Part shown: positions 55,000 through 63,939 of the stretch, in pieces
Layout of the letters: each line of letters opens with the position of its first letter
Numbering within the stretch: position 1 is the first letter of the stretch
NCBI RefSeq assembly: GCF_003858395.1
Contig: NZ_QWEV01000005.1
Span: 3,906,001 to 3,970,000, forward strand
DNA from: Acidipila sp. EB88
GTDB taxonomy: Bacteria > Acidobacteriota > Terriglobia > Terriglobales > Acidobacteriaceae
Direction of reading: 5' to 3'
DNA: 64,000 nucleotides
Program-made: the position numbers and the translations under genes
The notes under the pieces: model-generated
What the model saw: the letters and a program-made list of their open reading frames with translations, nothing else
What the model was told of the DNA's origin: nothing
The model's database searches: none

Positions 55000-56313
55000 C
55001 TAATTTCGTCCGGGCACGTCACGATGCGGCATCTGCATCGTGACGCGCGTGCCCCGGCCCGGTCGGCTGGTGATCTCGAACACCGCGGCATCTCCGTAAA
55101 GCACCTCGAGACGTTCCCGCACATTGCGCATGCCGATGCCGTTGCTTTCCTGCGTCAACACCCCGGTTCTAAGCGAGCGCTCGGGTGCAATCCCCACACC
55201 ATCGTCCTCGACTTCGATCACAAAGCGGCCCGGCTCCAGCCTGGAACGCAAAGTGATGGTCCCGCCCGAGATCCTCGGCTCCAGCCCGTGCTTGATGCTG
55301 TTTTCCACCAGCGGCTGCAACAACATGCTCGGGACGGAGATCTCCAGCGTGTGCGGATCGATCTCCTTCACAATGCGCAGCTTTTCCGCCCCGAACCGCA
55401 CGACCTCGATGCCCAGGTAGTCCTCGGTAAAGCTGAGCTCTTCGCGAAATGGCACGTAGGAGTCGTGATCTTTGAGCAAGGCACGGAGAATATTCGCCAG
55501 CTTCACGATTAGTTCCCTGGCCTGCTCGGGTCGGACACGGATCAATGTGGCGATGGAGTTCAACGTATTGAACAGGAAATGCGGGTTGATCTGCCGCTGC
55601 AAGGCATCAAGCCTCGCCTCCAGTACCAGCCGCTTCTGCTCCTCGAACTTCAGCTCGATGCGGATGGCGTTCCAGATCTTGAGCGGGATGCCCACCACCA
55701 TCGCCGCCGAAGCCCACACACAGGCCCGCAGCAGCCACGATGGGGTATGCAGGGCAAAGAGCCGGTGCGGTGCAGTGTGCGCCAGCCACTCCCGCGCCGC
55801 CTCAAGCGTCACGATCAGGAGCAGCAGAAGAATCTGCCGGTCGAAACGCGGCTGGTGAAAGTTGCGGCGGATCCAGCGGTAGATACTGAGGTCCACAAAC
55901 GGAGAGAAGGACCAGAGCTCTTCGGCATCGGCTACCTGCGCAAACAGGCCCGAGATAAGCCCCACCAACAGGTAAAAAGGCAGTGTCAGGTACTCGCTGT
56001 GCAGTTCGGCCGGGATGGAGAGCAGGATGGCGCCGAGCATCGCCGAAAGCGGCCCAAGCAGCACCCCGAGAATGATGGTGGTCTCGAACGCGATATCGGC
56101 CGCCAGGAAGTTCGGGACCGTCACGCGGATCCAGACGCCCAGCGCAAGCGGAACGCAGATTGCAAGAATCAGGCGCAGCTGTTGCGCCGGTCGCCGGTTC
56201 TCGGCAAACAGCATGCGTTGAAAGGACCGCGAGCGGCCCAGCGCGCTCGATACAGCGGCCGCAACACCAAGCTTGATCAGCAGGGTGACAAGGATCAGCT
56301 TGGCGTCCACCAT
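55000..56313 (-). CDS. LytS/YehU-type sensor histidine kinase
   Basis: A 437-residue membrane kinase. The first 210 residues hold about six hydrophobic segments of the 5TM-LYT kind. The His_kinase domain has the phosphoacceptor histidine in LQRQINPHFLFNTLNSIATL, followed by the HATPase domain with LLQPLVENSIKHGLEPR (N box) and VEDDGVGI (G1). Such kinases usually pair with a LytTR response regulator; none is adjacent, so it is an orphan here. The ligand is unknown. It ends 12 bases from bshA and is divergent from ribA. Confidence 0.9.
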   Translation of the reverse strand: MVDAKLILVTLLIKLGVAAAVSSALGRSRSFQRMLFAENRRPAQQLRLILAICVPLALGVWIRVTVPNFLAADIAFETTIILGVLLGPLSAMLGAILLSIPAELHSEYLTLPFYLLVGLISGLFAQVADAEELWSFSPFVDLSIYRWIRRNFHQPRFDRQILLLLLIVTLEAAREWLAHTAPHRLFALHTPSWLLRACVWASAAMVVGIPLKIWNAIRIELKFEEQKRLVLEARLDALQRQINPHFLFNTLNSIATLIRVRPEQARELIVKLANILRALLKDHDSYVPFREELSFTEDYLGIEVVRFGAEKLRIVKEIDPHTLEISVPSMLLQPLVENSIKHGLEPRISGGTITLRSRLEPGRFVIEVEDDGVGIAPERSLRTGVLTQESNGIGMRNVRERLEVLYGDAAVFEITSRPGRGTRVTMQMPHRDVPGRN

Positions 56314-56365
56314 CCCAATACTCTACCCTCCCGCGCTGCTTCAAAGGCCCGCGGGCTAAGCCTCG

Positions 56366-56371
56366 TATAAT
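56366..56371 (+). promoter_or_regulatory. Consensus -10 hexamer of ribA
   Basis: A perfect TATAAT ends six bases before the ribA ATG at 56378. Transcription would begin at or next to the A of the start codon, so the message may be leaderless. No good -35 is visible at normal spacing. Confidence 0.55.
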
Positions 56372-56377
56372 GAAGCG

Positions 56378-57127
56378 ATGTCGATAGGACGAATTACCAG
56401 GGTTGCGGACACCGCTCTTCCTACACGCTGGGGCAAGTTCCGCATTCTGGGATTCACGGGCGAGCTCACAGGACACACCCCGTGCGATGAGTCGCGCCCT
56501 GCTCCTCTGAAAGAACACGAGGAAGCCGTGGCGCTGATCATGGGTGACATCTACAGCACGCCGCCCCTTGTCCGCATCCACTCCCAGTGCCTCACGGGCG
56601 ACGTGTTCAGCTCGCTCCGGTGCGACTGCCGCCTGCAACTGGAGCTTGCGCTGCGCTCCATTGCAGAGCGGGGCGCGGGGATCATTCTGTATGACCAGCA
56701 GGAAGGCCGCGGTATTGGCTTGATGGCCAAGCTCAAGGCGTATGAGTTGCAGGAACGTGGGCGCGATACCGTGGAAGCGAACGTGGAACTCGGCTTCAAG
56801 CCTGATTGCCGCGAGTTCGAACTACAGGCGGCCATGCTGCATGAGCTCAAGGTTCCGGCGGTGCGCTTGCTTACGAATAATCCGGAAAAAGTAGCAGCGC
56901 TTGAGCGCGCCGGGATCCAGGTGGTCGAACGCGTGCCCGCGATCGTTCCGGTCGAAGACAGCTTCGAGCACTACCTGGATGTGAAGCGTGACAAGATGGG
57001 TCACCTTCTGGCTGTGGAAGAGACGGCAGCCGCCTATCCGCGCGACTTGGCGGCAGCGCTTCGGCCCAGCATCGGTGAGATCACGGTGGACCCGGCTGGC
57101 GGCGTGCTGGACGAAACCGAGAGCTGA
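56378..57127 (+). CDS. ribA: GTP cyclohydrolase II
   Basis: A 249-residue enzyme that opens GTP in the first committed step of riboflavin synthesis. The zinc-binding cysteines are in HSQCLTGDVFSSLRCDCRLQ, the catalytic region is YDQQEGRGIGLMAKLKAY, and LLTNNPEKVAALERAGI is the family's C-terminal segment. It is stand-alone, not fused to RibB. The N-terminus has about 45 residues before the core, and the C-terminus about 35 beyond. No Shine-Dalgarno sequence precedes the ATG; see the -10 box six bases upstream. No FMN riboswitch is seen in the short gap. Confidence 0.93.
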   Translation: MSIGRITRVADTALPTRWGKFRILGFTGELTGHTPCDESRPAPLKEHEEAVALIMGDIYSTPPLVRIHSQCLTGDVFSSLRCDCRLQLELALRSIAERGAGIILYDQQEGRGIGLMAKLKAYELQERGRDTVEANVELGFKPDCREFELQAAMLHELKVPAVRLLTNNPEKVAALERAGIQVVERVPAIVPVEDSFEHYLDVKRDKMGHLLAVEETAAAYPRDLAAALRPSIGEITVDPAGGVLDETES

Positions 57128-57201
57128 TGCTGCGGGAAGATCGAGTCTCCCGCGCGAGTCAGACGCTCTTTCTGTCCAAAGGTGAACCCACAGCAGGACT
57201 G

Positions 57202-58017
57202 CTAGTACTTGACGATCTTCGCGAAGGACTCGGGGTCGAGGCTGGCCCCACCCACGAGCGCCCCATCGATCTCGTCTTTGCTGAGCAGCGCGGCGGTCGT
57301 CTCCGGCTTGACGCTGCCCCCGTACAGGATGCGCATGCCGTCGGCGACACTGTTGCCGAGCCGCTCCCGCACAGCGCTGCGGATAAATGCATGCGTCTCG
57401 TCTGCAATTTCGGGCGAGGCTGACTGGCCGGAACCGATAGCCCAGATCGGCTCATAGGCGATGACGATCGTTGCAGCCTCGTCAGGCTTGATGCCCTCGA
57501 GCCCGATTTTGATCTGGCGCAGCAGCACGTCATTGGTGCGGCCTTCTTCGCGCTCTTCCTGCACCTCGCCGATGCACACAATGGGCGTAACCTGCTGCCG
57601 GATCGCCGCGTGCAGCTTGCGATTCACATCCCAGTCGCTCTCATAGTTGTAGTGGCGCCGCTCGGAGTGGCCGAGGATGACGTGCGAGACCCCGATGGAC
57701 TTCAACATCGGTGCCGAGATCTCACCCGTGAAGGCGCCCTCTTTTTCCGAGTGCATGTCCTGGGCTCCGATAAAGATCCCCGAGCCTCGCACGCTCTTCT
57801 CGAGAGGCTCCAGTGCCAGAAACGGCGGGCAAATCGCGATTTCGTCGCGGGTATGCCCGGCCACGAGCGGCAGAAACGTCTCTGCATAGGCGCAGGCTTC
57901 AACTGGCGTCTTGTACATCTTCCAGTTGGCTGCAATCAGCGGCTTGCGCGTGCTAGCGATTTCGACTTCTCCTGGCGTTGGGCCGTCAGACGGCTCCCTT
58001 TTGCATTCCAACGGCAA
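57202..58017 (-). CDS. tpiA: Triosephosphate isomerase
   Basis: Interconverts dihydroxyacetone phosphate and glyceraldehyde 3-phosphate. Catalytic residues are clear: Lys in AANWKMYK, His in ILGHSERRHY, Glu in AYEPIWAIGSG, and the phosphate loop LYGGSVKPE. The listed start is the first conventional codon of the frame, TTG at 58017, but it adds about 20 residues before RKPLIAANWK that the family lacks and has no ribosome site. A strong AGGAGA (57973-57968) lies seven bases before ATC at 57960-57958, which would give a normal 252-residue enzyme. The true start is therefore uncertain. It follows pgk by 12 bases in a gap-pgk-tpiA operon. Confidence 0.93.
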   Translation of the reverse strand: MPLECKREPSDGPTPGEVEIASTRKPLIAANWKMYKTPVEACAYAETFLPLVAGHTRDEIAICPPFLALEPLEKSVRGSGIFIGAQDMHSEKEGAFTGEISAPMLKSIGVSHVILGHSERRHYNYESDWDVNRKLHAAIRQQVTPIVCIGEVQEEREEGRTNDVLLRQIKIGLEGIKPDEAATIVIAYEPIWAIGSGQSASPEIADETHAFIRSAVRERLGNSVADGMRILYGGSVKPETTAALLSKDEIDGALVGGASLDPESFAKIVKY

Positions 58018-58029
58018 CCCGTACGTGGA

Positions 58030-59265
58030 CTAGGACTTCTCGGTAAGCGCTTCTACCCCGGGCAGCTTCTTGCCCTCGAGGAACTCAAGCGAGGCCCCAC
58101 CACCGGTGGAGATATGGCTGATCTCGCTCGCGACCCCGGCCTGCTGCACCGCGGCCACCGAGTCCCCGCCACCGACCACGGTAACGGCTCCCTTGTTGTC
58201 AGCCACGGCGTGGGCTACCGCCGTCGTCCCGGCGGCGAATTTCGGCAGTTCAAACACGCCCATCGGGCCGTTCCAGACAATCGTGGAGGCGCCCGCGATC
58301 TCGGCGGCAAAGGTCTTCACGGTTTCCGGTCCGATATCGAGCGCCATCCACTCCGCGGGAAAGTCGCCGGTGCCGCTGAAGATCTGCGTTGCGGCGTCCG
58401 GAGCGAAGCGGTCGGCAAGCACGTGGTCTGTCGGCAGCAGGAAGCGAACACCCTTGGCTTCGGCTTTGCGGAGCATCTCGCCCGCAAGCTCCACCTTGTC
58501 GGCTTCCACCAGCGACTTGCCGATGTTCTGCCCCTTGGCCTTGAGGAAGGTGTACGCCATGCCGCCACCAATCAGCAGGGCGTCGACCTTGCCGAGCAGG
58601 TTTTCGATCACTCCGATCTTGTCCGAGACCTTGGCTCCGCCCAGGATCGAGATGAACGGCTTGGCTGGAACCGTGGCGCTGTCGCCGAGTCCGAGTGCAC
58701 GGCCTAGATAGTTGAGTTCCTTCTCCATCAGCAGGCCAGCAGCCGCCTGCTTGACGTGATGGGTGATGCCCTCAGTCGAGGCGTGGGCGCGATGTGCCGT
58801 GCCAAACGCGTCGTTGACGTAAATCTCGCAAAGGGAGGCGAGCTTCTTCGCAAAGGCAGGGTCATTGGCCTCTTCTTCCGGGTGGAAGCGAAGGTTTTCC
58901 AAGAGCAGAACCTGCCCCGACTCAAGCTGCCGTGAAAGCTCCTCGGCGATCTCGCCGACGCAGTCCGGCGCAAAGGCTACGTTGATCTTCTCCCCGATGG
59001 AATGGTCCAGCAGGAGGCGCAGGCGATCCACCACCGGGCGGAGGCTGTACTTGCCATTCGGCTTCCCCTTGGGACGCCCCAGGTGCGAGGCCAGGATCAG
59101 CTTTGCCTTGTGTTCGAGCGCGTAGCGGATGGTAGGCAGGGTCTCTCGGATGCGGGTGTCGTCGGTGATCTCGGAGCCGTCTTCGCTCAAGGGCACGTTG
59201 AAATCAACGCGGATGAGTACATGCTTGTTTTTGAGATCGAGATCGCGAATGGAAAGCTTGGGCAT
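58030..59265 (-). CDS. pgk: Phosphoglycerate kinase
   Basis: A 411-residue glycolytic kinase that transfers phosphate from 1,3-bisphosphoglycerate to ADP. Motifs are [45 protein letters not shown], and the nucleotide region [15 protein letters not shown] with the C-terminal [18 protein letters not shown]. Normal length. It is the middle gene of the glycolytic cluster, 90 bases after gap and 12 before tpiA. Confidence 0.96.
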   Translation of the reverse strand: MPKLSIRDLDLKNKHVLIRVDFNVPLSEDGSEITDDTRIRETLPTIRYALEHKAKLILASHLGRPKGKPNGKYSLRPVVDRLRLLLDHSIGEKINVAFAPDCVGEIAEELSRQLESGQVLLLENLRFHPEEEANDPAFAKKLASLCEIYVNDAFGTAHRAHASTEGITHHVKQAAAGLLMEKELNYLGRALGLGDSATVPAKPFISILGGAKVSDKIGVIENLLGKVDALLIGGGMAYTFLKAKGQNIGKSLVEADKVELAGEMLRKAEAKGVRFLLPTDHVLADRFAPDAATQIFSGTGDFPAEWMALDIGPETVKTFAAEIAGASTIVWNGPMGVFELPKFAAGTTAVAHAVADNKGAVTVVGGGDSVAAVQQAGVASEISHISTGGGASLEFLEGKKLPGVEALTEKS

Positions 59266-59355
59266 GAGAACGGTGTACTCCGAAACGGGAAAAGTCCGAC
59301 AGAAAAGACATGCAGAGGCGCGTCAGCAACCTCTGCGGGATGGATGCAGGTTGGG

Positions 59356-60360
59356 CTACAGCCCTTTACCTGCGACGAAGAGGATTAGGTCGCGCACCCG
59401 GCTCGAGTAGCCCCACTCGTTGTCGTACCAGGACAGGACCTTGACCGACTGCCCAACAACCTTGGTCAACTCCGAGTCCACGATCGATGAGCGCGAGTCG
59501 CCGCGGTAGTCGACAGAAACGAGCGGCTCGGTCGCATACCCAAGGATGCCCTTCAGATTGGTCTCGGATGCCGTCTTGAATGCCTGGTTGACAGACTGAG
59601 CCGTGACCGGCTTTTCGGCGATAAAGGTGAGATCGACCAACGAGACGTTGGGGGTCGGGACGCGAATGGCAAACCCATCCAGCTTGCCCGCAATTTCGGG
59701 AATGACCAGCTTCAACGCCTTGGCCGCGCCGGTCGAGCTCGGAATCATGGACAGCCCGGCAGCGCGCGCCCGGCGCAGGTCCTTGTGCGGAAAGTCCAGG
59801 ATCACCTGGTCATTGGTGTAGCTGTGGATCGTCGTCATAATGCCAGAGACAATACCAAACGTCTCATGCATCACTTTAACAACCGGAGCTAAACCGTTGG
59901 TGGTGCAGGACGCATTCGAGATGATGTTGTGTGCCGCGGGATCGTACTTGTCGCCATTCACGCCCAGGACGATGGTGATGTCCTCGTTGGTGGCCGGTGC
60001 CGAGATGATCACCTTCTTGACACTGCCGCCAAGATGCAGGCAGGCCTTGGTGGCATCGGTGAAGTGGCCGGTGGACTCGACGATCACCTCGGCACCGGTC
60101 GAGGTCCAGTCCAGCTTTTGTGGATCGCGGTCGGCGAACACCTTGATGGTCTTGCCGTCGATGGTGATTGCGCCCTCGGTGGCCTGGATGTCATTGGGGA
60201 GGTTGCCCAGGATCGAGTCGTACTTTAGAAGGTGCGCCAGGGTCACTGGGCTGGTTAGGTCATTGATCGCGACAAACTCGATCTCTGGGTTTCCAAGAGC
60301 GGTACGCAGGACGTTGCGGCCGATTCGCCCAAAACCATTGATGCCTACCTTCACTGCCAT
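59356..60360 (-). CDS. gap: Glyceraldehyde-3-phosphate dehydrogenase
   Basis: A 334-residue NAD-dependent enzyme that oxidises glyceraldehyde 3-phosphate. The N-terminal VGINGFGRIGRNVLR binds NAD, the catalytic cysteine is in SNASCTTNGLAPVVKVM, and the C-terminus has WYDNEWGYSSR. I chose ATG at 60360, with GAGGAG nine bases upstream; an ATG at 60384 in frame would add eight residues before the conserved start. An extended -10 promoter lies 33-45 bases upstream. It is the first gene of gap-pgk-tpiA. Confidence 0.96.
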   Translation of the reverse strand: MAVKVGINGFGRIGRNVLRTALGNPEIEFVAINDLTSPVTLAHLLKYDSILGNLPNDIQATEGAITIDGKTIKVFADRDPQKLDWTSTGAEVIVESTGHFTDATKACLHLGGSVKKVIISAPATNEDITIVLGVNGDKYDPAAHNIISNASCTTNGLAPVVKVMHETFGIVSGIMTTIHSYTNDQVILDFPHKDLRRARAAGLSMIPSSTGAAKALKLVIPEIAGKLDGFAIRVPTPNVSLVDLTFIAEKPVTAQSVNQAFKTASETNLKGILGYATEPLVSVDYRGDSRSSIVDSELTKVVGQSVKVLSWYDNEWGYSSRVRDLILFVAGKGL

Positions 60361-60396
60361 TGCGATGTGCTCCTCGTCGGTCAAACTGCAAACCTG

Positions 60397-60405
60397 ATGC
60401 TAGCA
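60397..60405 (-). promoter_or_regulatory. Extended -10 promoter element of gap
   Basis: On the minus strand TGCTAGCAT forms a TGn-extended -10. It is embedded in the 12-base palindrome GATGCTAGCATC (60396-60407). The 13-base string CTGATGCTAGCAT (60394-60406) and its 33-base distance to the start codon are identical to the element before the ymdB-type gene. Confidence 0.58.
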
Positions 60406-60551
60406 TCGCAGGCAGCCCCGGTGCGAGATGACAGACCCGCACGGGTTGCAGCAACAACCGTGCACAGGAACCGCCAGGCAGTGGAGCGCGGCGGGCGCCC
60501 AAAATTGCACAACGATTGCAGCACGGTTTTGACCTGTGTACCATCCAAGGC

Positions 60552-61487
60552 ATGCGCGAATGGTGGCGCGAACGAATCATGAGACGACGCGGAAAAAAGG
60601 GCCCGAACGAATCGGAGTCCACAGGAAAGATAGGCCAGGAACTGCCCCAGGGGCAGCTGGCGCCCCTACGGCCCTCGTATGCAGACAGTGTGCCGGAACC
60701 AGCCAAGCCGGCACAGACGCCGGCTCCTGTGCTGGCAGAGCCGGTGGGCCGGTTTGCCGATGCACCGTACGCTCCTGCTGAAATTGAGGCAGCCGACGAG
60801 GCTGCGATCGACGAACCCGCAGGAGCACAGGCGCTTGCAGAACCGGAGGGAAAGCTGGTGCATGAGACGCAGCCGGACTCACCTTCCACCCCGCCCCCGG
60901 CGGCGCAGGCTTCCAACCCTAGGGCGCCAAGAGGTTTTGTGGTTCTCACCATCGGGCTTCCCGGTTCGGGCAAGACGACCTGGTTCAAGCGCCGCGCCGT
61001 GCAGCCGCTCTCGAGCGATATGCTGCGCACCATTCTGTTCGACGACATCACCGAGCAGCGTTACCAGGGTCTCGTTTTCTCGACCCTGCGCTCGCTGCTG
61101 CGCGCCCGGCTCATTGCCAAGATGCCGTGGAACTACGTGGATGCCACCAACCTTTCTCCGCATGAGCGGCGCCAGTGGATCAAGATGGCGAAAAGCTTTG
61201 GCTACGACGTGCACGCCGTGTTCTTCGACGTGCCGTTCGAGGTCTGCATGGACCGCAACCGCCGCCGCGAGCGCATGGTGTCGGAAGACGTAATGCAGAA
61301 GATGGCTGAACGACTTAGGCCACCATCCTTCAAGGAAGGCTTTGCGAAAATCACGGTGGTCCGGGTCAAGGGTGCGCCTCCATCCACGGCCGTGGCAGCG
61401 GCAACTGACGCCGACCTGAGCCAGGACGATCCAGCTTCCCCGGAGATAGACCAGGGCTTCGACCCTGCTGGCGAGGACGAGCTTTAG
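60552..61487 (+). CDS. P-loop kinase-like ATP-binding protein with disordered N-terminus
   Basis: A protein of about 311 residues. The first 125 residues are rich in Pro, Ala and Glu and look disordered, after a basic start (MREWWRERIMRRRGKK). The C-terminal domain begins FVVLTIGLPGSGKTTWFKRR with a Walker A motif, then LSSDMLRTILFDD and YVDATNLSPHERRQWIKMAK, the pattern of zeta-toxin/polynucleotide-kinase-like AAA_33 proteins. Function is not known; a small-molecule or nucleic-acid kinase is likely. Start choice is uncertain: ATG at 60552 has no good ribosome site, but TTGCAG (60516-60521) and TACCAT (60539-60544) with 17-base spacing end seven bases before it. TTG at 60516 is the open-frame alternative. 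Confidence 0.78.
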   Translation: MREWWRERIMRRRGKKGPNESESTGKIGQELPQGQLAPLRPSYADSVPEPAKPAQTPAPVLAEPVGRFADAPYAPAEIEAADEAAIDEPAGAQALAEPEGKLVHETQPDSPSTPPPAAQASNPRAPRGFVVLTIGLPGSGKTTWFKRRAVQPLSSDMLRTILFDDITEQRYQGLVFSTLRSLLRARLIAKMPWNYVDATNLSPHERRQWIKMAKSFGYDVHAVFFDVPFEVCMDRNRRRERMVSEDVMQKMAERLRPPSFKEGFAKITVVRVKGAPPSTAVAAATDADLSQDDPASPEIDQGFDPAGEDEL

Positions 61488-61551
61488 AGCCGATTTCGGA
61501 GCGCTGGAGGAAAATTCCGACGCTCCAGCCGGCCCAGGCAAGGGAGCGCAC

Positions 61552-62334
61552 GTGGCGGCAGCGATCGAGTTCTCGGGTGTCCACCTGGTGGTACCGGGCG
61601 ACGAAAATAAGGGGCGCGCCCTGCTCGACGACGTCTCTCTCCAGCTTGAAGCAGGCACCGTCACGGCACTGCTCGGGCGCAGTGGCTCCGGCAAAACCAC
61701 GCTCCTGCGGATGGTCAACCGGCTGGCGGTGCCGACTTCCGGTACGGTCCGTGTGCACGGCGAAGACGTTGCCCAGAAGAGCGTGGTCGAGCTACGCCGC
61801 GGCATCGGCTACGTCATCCAGGACACCGGCCTGTTTCCGCACCTGACCATCGCCCGCAACATCACCATGGTGCCCGAGCTGTCCGGCCATCCCAGGCAGC
61901 ACTTCGCGGAGCAGGTCCGGCAGCTGCTGACCGCGGTCGGGCTTGACCCCGCACGCTTCGCGAAGCGCCATCCTCACCAGCTTTCCGGCGGACAGCGGCA
62001 GCGTGTCGGCCTGGCCCGTGCGCTCGCGGCGGAGCCACCGATTCTGCTCATGGACGAGCCGTTTGGCGCGCTCGACCCACTGACCCGCGCCGAGATGCAG
62101 GACATGGTGCGTGGCTTGCTGCAACGCCTGCGTGATCGCGGGCAGCCCAAGACCGTTCTGCTGGTCACCCATGACCTTGATGAAGCCATGTACCTCGCCG
62201 ACCGCATCGTGCTGGTGTGCGACGGACGGATCGAGGCCGACCTCGCCCCGGCGGAGTTTCTGCACTCGCAACAACACGCGGTTGCCGAATATGTCTGCGC
62301 ATTTCACCGCGGCGAACGCAAGGTCACGGCATGA
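61552..62334 (+). CDS. Osmoprotectant-type ABC importer, ATP-binding protein
   Basis: A 260-residue ATPase of the glycine-betaine/choline uptake group (OpuCA/YehX-like). Walker A is GRSGSGKTT, the Q-loop region is VIQDTGLFPHLTIARN, the signature is LSGGQRQRVGLARAL, and Walker B is ILLMDEPFGALDP with LLVTHDLDEAMYLADR. It lacks the C-terminal CBS domains seen in many OpuCA proteins. GTG at 61552 has AGGGAG six bases upstream. It overlaps the permease gene by four bases. Confidence 0.9.
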   Translation: MAAAIEFSGVHLVVPGDENKGRALLDDVSLQLEAGTVTALLGRSGSGKTTLLRMVNRLAVPTSGTVRVHGEDVAQKSVVELRRGIGYVIQDTGLFPHLTIARNITMVPELSGHPRQHFAEQVRQLLTAVGLDPARFAKRHPHQLSGGQRQRVGLARALAAEPPILLMDEPFGALDPLTRAEMQDMVRGLLQRLRDRGQPKTVLLVTHDLDEAMYLADRIVLVCDGRIEADLAPAEFLHSQQHAVAEYVCAFHRGERKVTA

Positions 62335-62999
62335 CTGCGCCCGGCCTTGCCCCTTTGCTGGCCGCGGGCTTCCTCCAGGAACACTGGACCGAGATAGCCA
62401 CGCTCACGCTCGAGCACCTGTGGCTTACCGGCGCGGCGTTGCTGCTGGCTGCGGGCATCGGCGTGCCGCTGGGCATCCTGCTGACCCGATACAAGAAACT
62501 TGCCAAGCCAGTCCTTGCCGCCGCCAACATCATCCAGACCATCCCATCGCTGGCGCTTTTTGGCTTCCTGCTGCCGCTGCCCTGGCTGGGTGAGCGGGCA
62601 TCCCGCATCGCGATCGTGGCGTTGACCGGCTATGCGCTGCTGCCGATCCTGCGCAACACCTATGTGGGTATCCGCACCGTGGAACCGGCAGTCGTGGACG
62701 TGGCGCATGCACTGGGCATGACCGGCTGGCAGCGACTCATCAAGGTCGAGCTACCGTTGGCTGCTTCCGTGATTCTTGCGGGCCTGCGCACCGCCACCGT
62801 AACCGCCGTGGGCATCGCCACCATCGCAGCCGCGGTAGGCGCCGGTGGCCTGGGGGAGTTCATCTTTCGTGGTGTGGCCTCAGTCGATAACCGCCTAGTG
62901 CTCGCCGGCGCGATCCCCGCGGCCCTGCTCGCCTTGGCCGCCGATACGCTGCTGGGCCTGGCCGAGTCTAAATACAAGGTGCATGGACGGGACAGGTGA
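62331..62999 (+). CDS. Osmoprotectant-type ABC importer, permease
   Basis: A 222-residue permease with about five or six membrane helices. The BPD-transport motif region reads ALGMTGWQRLIKVELPLAAS, with VGAGGLGEFIFRG after it, which is typical for the OpuB/OpuC/YehW group. The start is ATG at 62331 overlapping the ATPase stop; the frame is open to 62217 but that part is antisense-like and not conserved. Substrate is probably a quaternary amine such as glycine betaine or choline, by family. Confidence 0.9.
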   Translation: MTAPGLAPLLAAGFLQEHWTEIATLTLEHLWLTGAALLLAAGIGVPLGILLTRYKKLAKPVLAAANIIQTIPSLALFGFLLPLPWLGERASRIAIVALTGYALLPILRNTYVGIRTVEPAVVDVAHALGMTGWQRLIKVELPLAASVILAGLRTATVTAVGIATIAAAVGAGGLGEFIFRGVASVDNRLVLAGAIPAALLALAADTLLGLAESKYKVHGRDR

Positions 63000-63910
63000 T
63001 GCGACGCTGGAAGCTTCACAGGCCCGGGCTCGCGGGGTTGCTGCTCGTTCCCCTGGCGATGCTTGCCAGTTGCGCCCCGCCACGGTTTGACCGCCCGGTG
63101 ATCGGCGCCAAAAACTTCACCGAGCAGGTAGTGCTGGGCGAACTGCTGGCGCAGCACATCGAGGCGCGCACCGGCCTCAAGGTCGAGCGCCGGTTCTACC
63201 TGGCAGGCTCGTACATCGCGCAGCAGGCGATGATCTCGGGCCGCATCGATGCCTATGTGGAATACACCGGCACCGCGCTTACCGCGATTTTGAAGCAGCC
63301 GCTCGTGCATATGCCCGACCCTGCACAGAACCAGGCCGCCTCACTCGCGATTGTGCGCCGCCTATATGCGCAGCGCTACCACGTGGTGGCGACCGAGCCC
63401 CTTGGCTTCGAGAACACGTTTGCGATGATCGTGCGACCGGATGCAGCTGCTTCGATCCGGTCTCTGTCGCAGGCCGTGTCCGCGGCGGCGCAGTGGCAGC
63501 TTGGCGTTGGTTACGAGTTTGAAGAGCGCCCCGACGGGCTGCGTGGGCTCAAGCAGGCGTACGGGCTGCAGTTTGCCGGCGACCCGCGCACCATGGATCT
63601 CGGGCTGCTCTACCGCGCGCTGTCCGCGCACCAGGTCGATATCATCGCCGGCAACTCCACCGACGGTCCGATCGCCGCGAACCACCTCAGGGTGCTGGCT
63701 GATGACCGGCACTACTTCCCTCCTTACGAAGCTGTGCCGCTGGTTCGCCAGGCAGCGCTTGCGCACTGGCCCCAGCTGCGTGGGGCGTTTGCAGATCTCG
63801 CCGGCAAGATCTCGGCAGACGACATGCGCGCGATGAACGAACAGGTCGATGGCGAGCACCGGGATGTGGTGGAAGTGGTGCGGGCCTTCCGTTCGCAGCA
63901 TGGGCTCTGA
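62999..63910 (+). CDS. Osmoprotectant-type ABC importer, substrate-binding lipoprotein
   Basis: A 303-residue periplasmic binding protein of the OpuAC/OpuCC type. The signal ends in a lipobox, LLLVPLAMLASCAPP, so it is a lipoprotein. The family opening PVIGAKNFTEQVVLGELLAQ is clear, followed by ISGRIDAYVEYTGTALTAIL and the ligand-lobe hinge DIIAGNSTDG. The start overlaps the permease stop (GTGATG at 62996-63001); ATG at 62999 and GTG at 62996 are both possible. Ligand-binding aromatic residues cannot be assigned with confidence by eye. Confidence 0.9.
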   Translation: MRRWKLHRPGLAGLLLVPLAMLASCAPPRFDRPVIGAKNFTEQVVLGELLAQHIEARTGLKVERRFYLAGSYIAQQAMISGRIDAYVEYTGTALTAILKQPLVHMPDPAQNQAASLAIVRRLYAQRYHVVATEPLGFENTFAMIVRPDAAASIRSLSQAVSAAAQWQLGVGYEFEERPDGLRGLKQAYGLQFAGDPRTMDLGLLYRALSAHQVDIIAGNSTDGPIAANHLRVLADDRHYFPPYEAVPLVRQAALAHWPQLRGAFADLAGKISADDMRAMNEQVDGEHRDVVEVVRAFRSQHGL

Positions 63911-63939
63911 GGGCAGGCGCGATCGTTAGAATGGTGGAC

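Noticed and set aside
57130..57155. Terminator after ribA (GCGGGA/TCCCGC)
   Set aside because: Only six pairs with a ten-base loop and no T-run.
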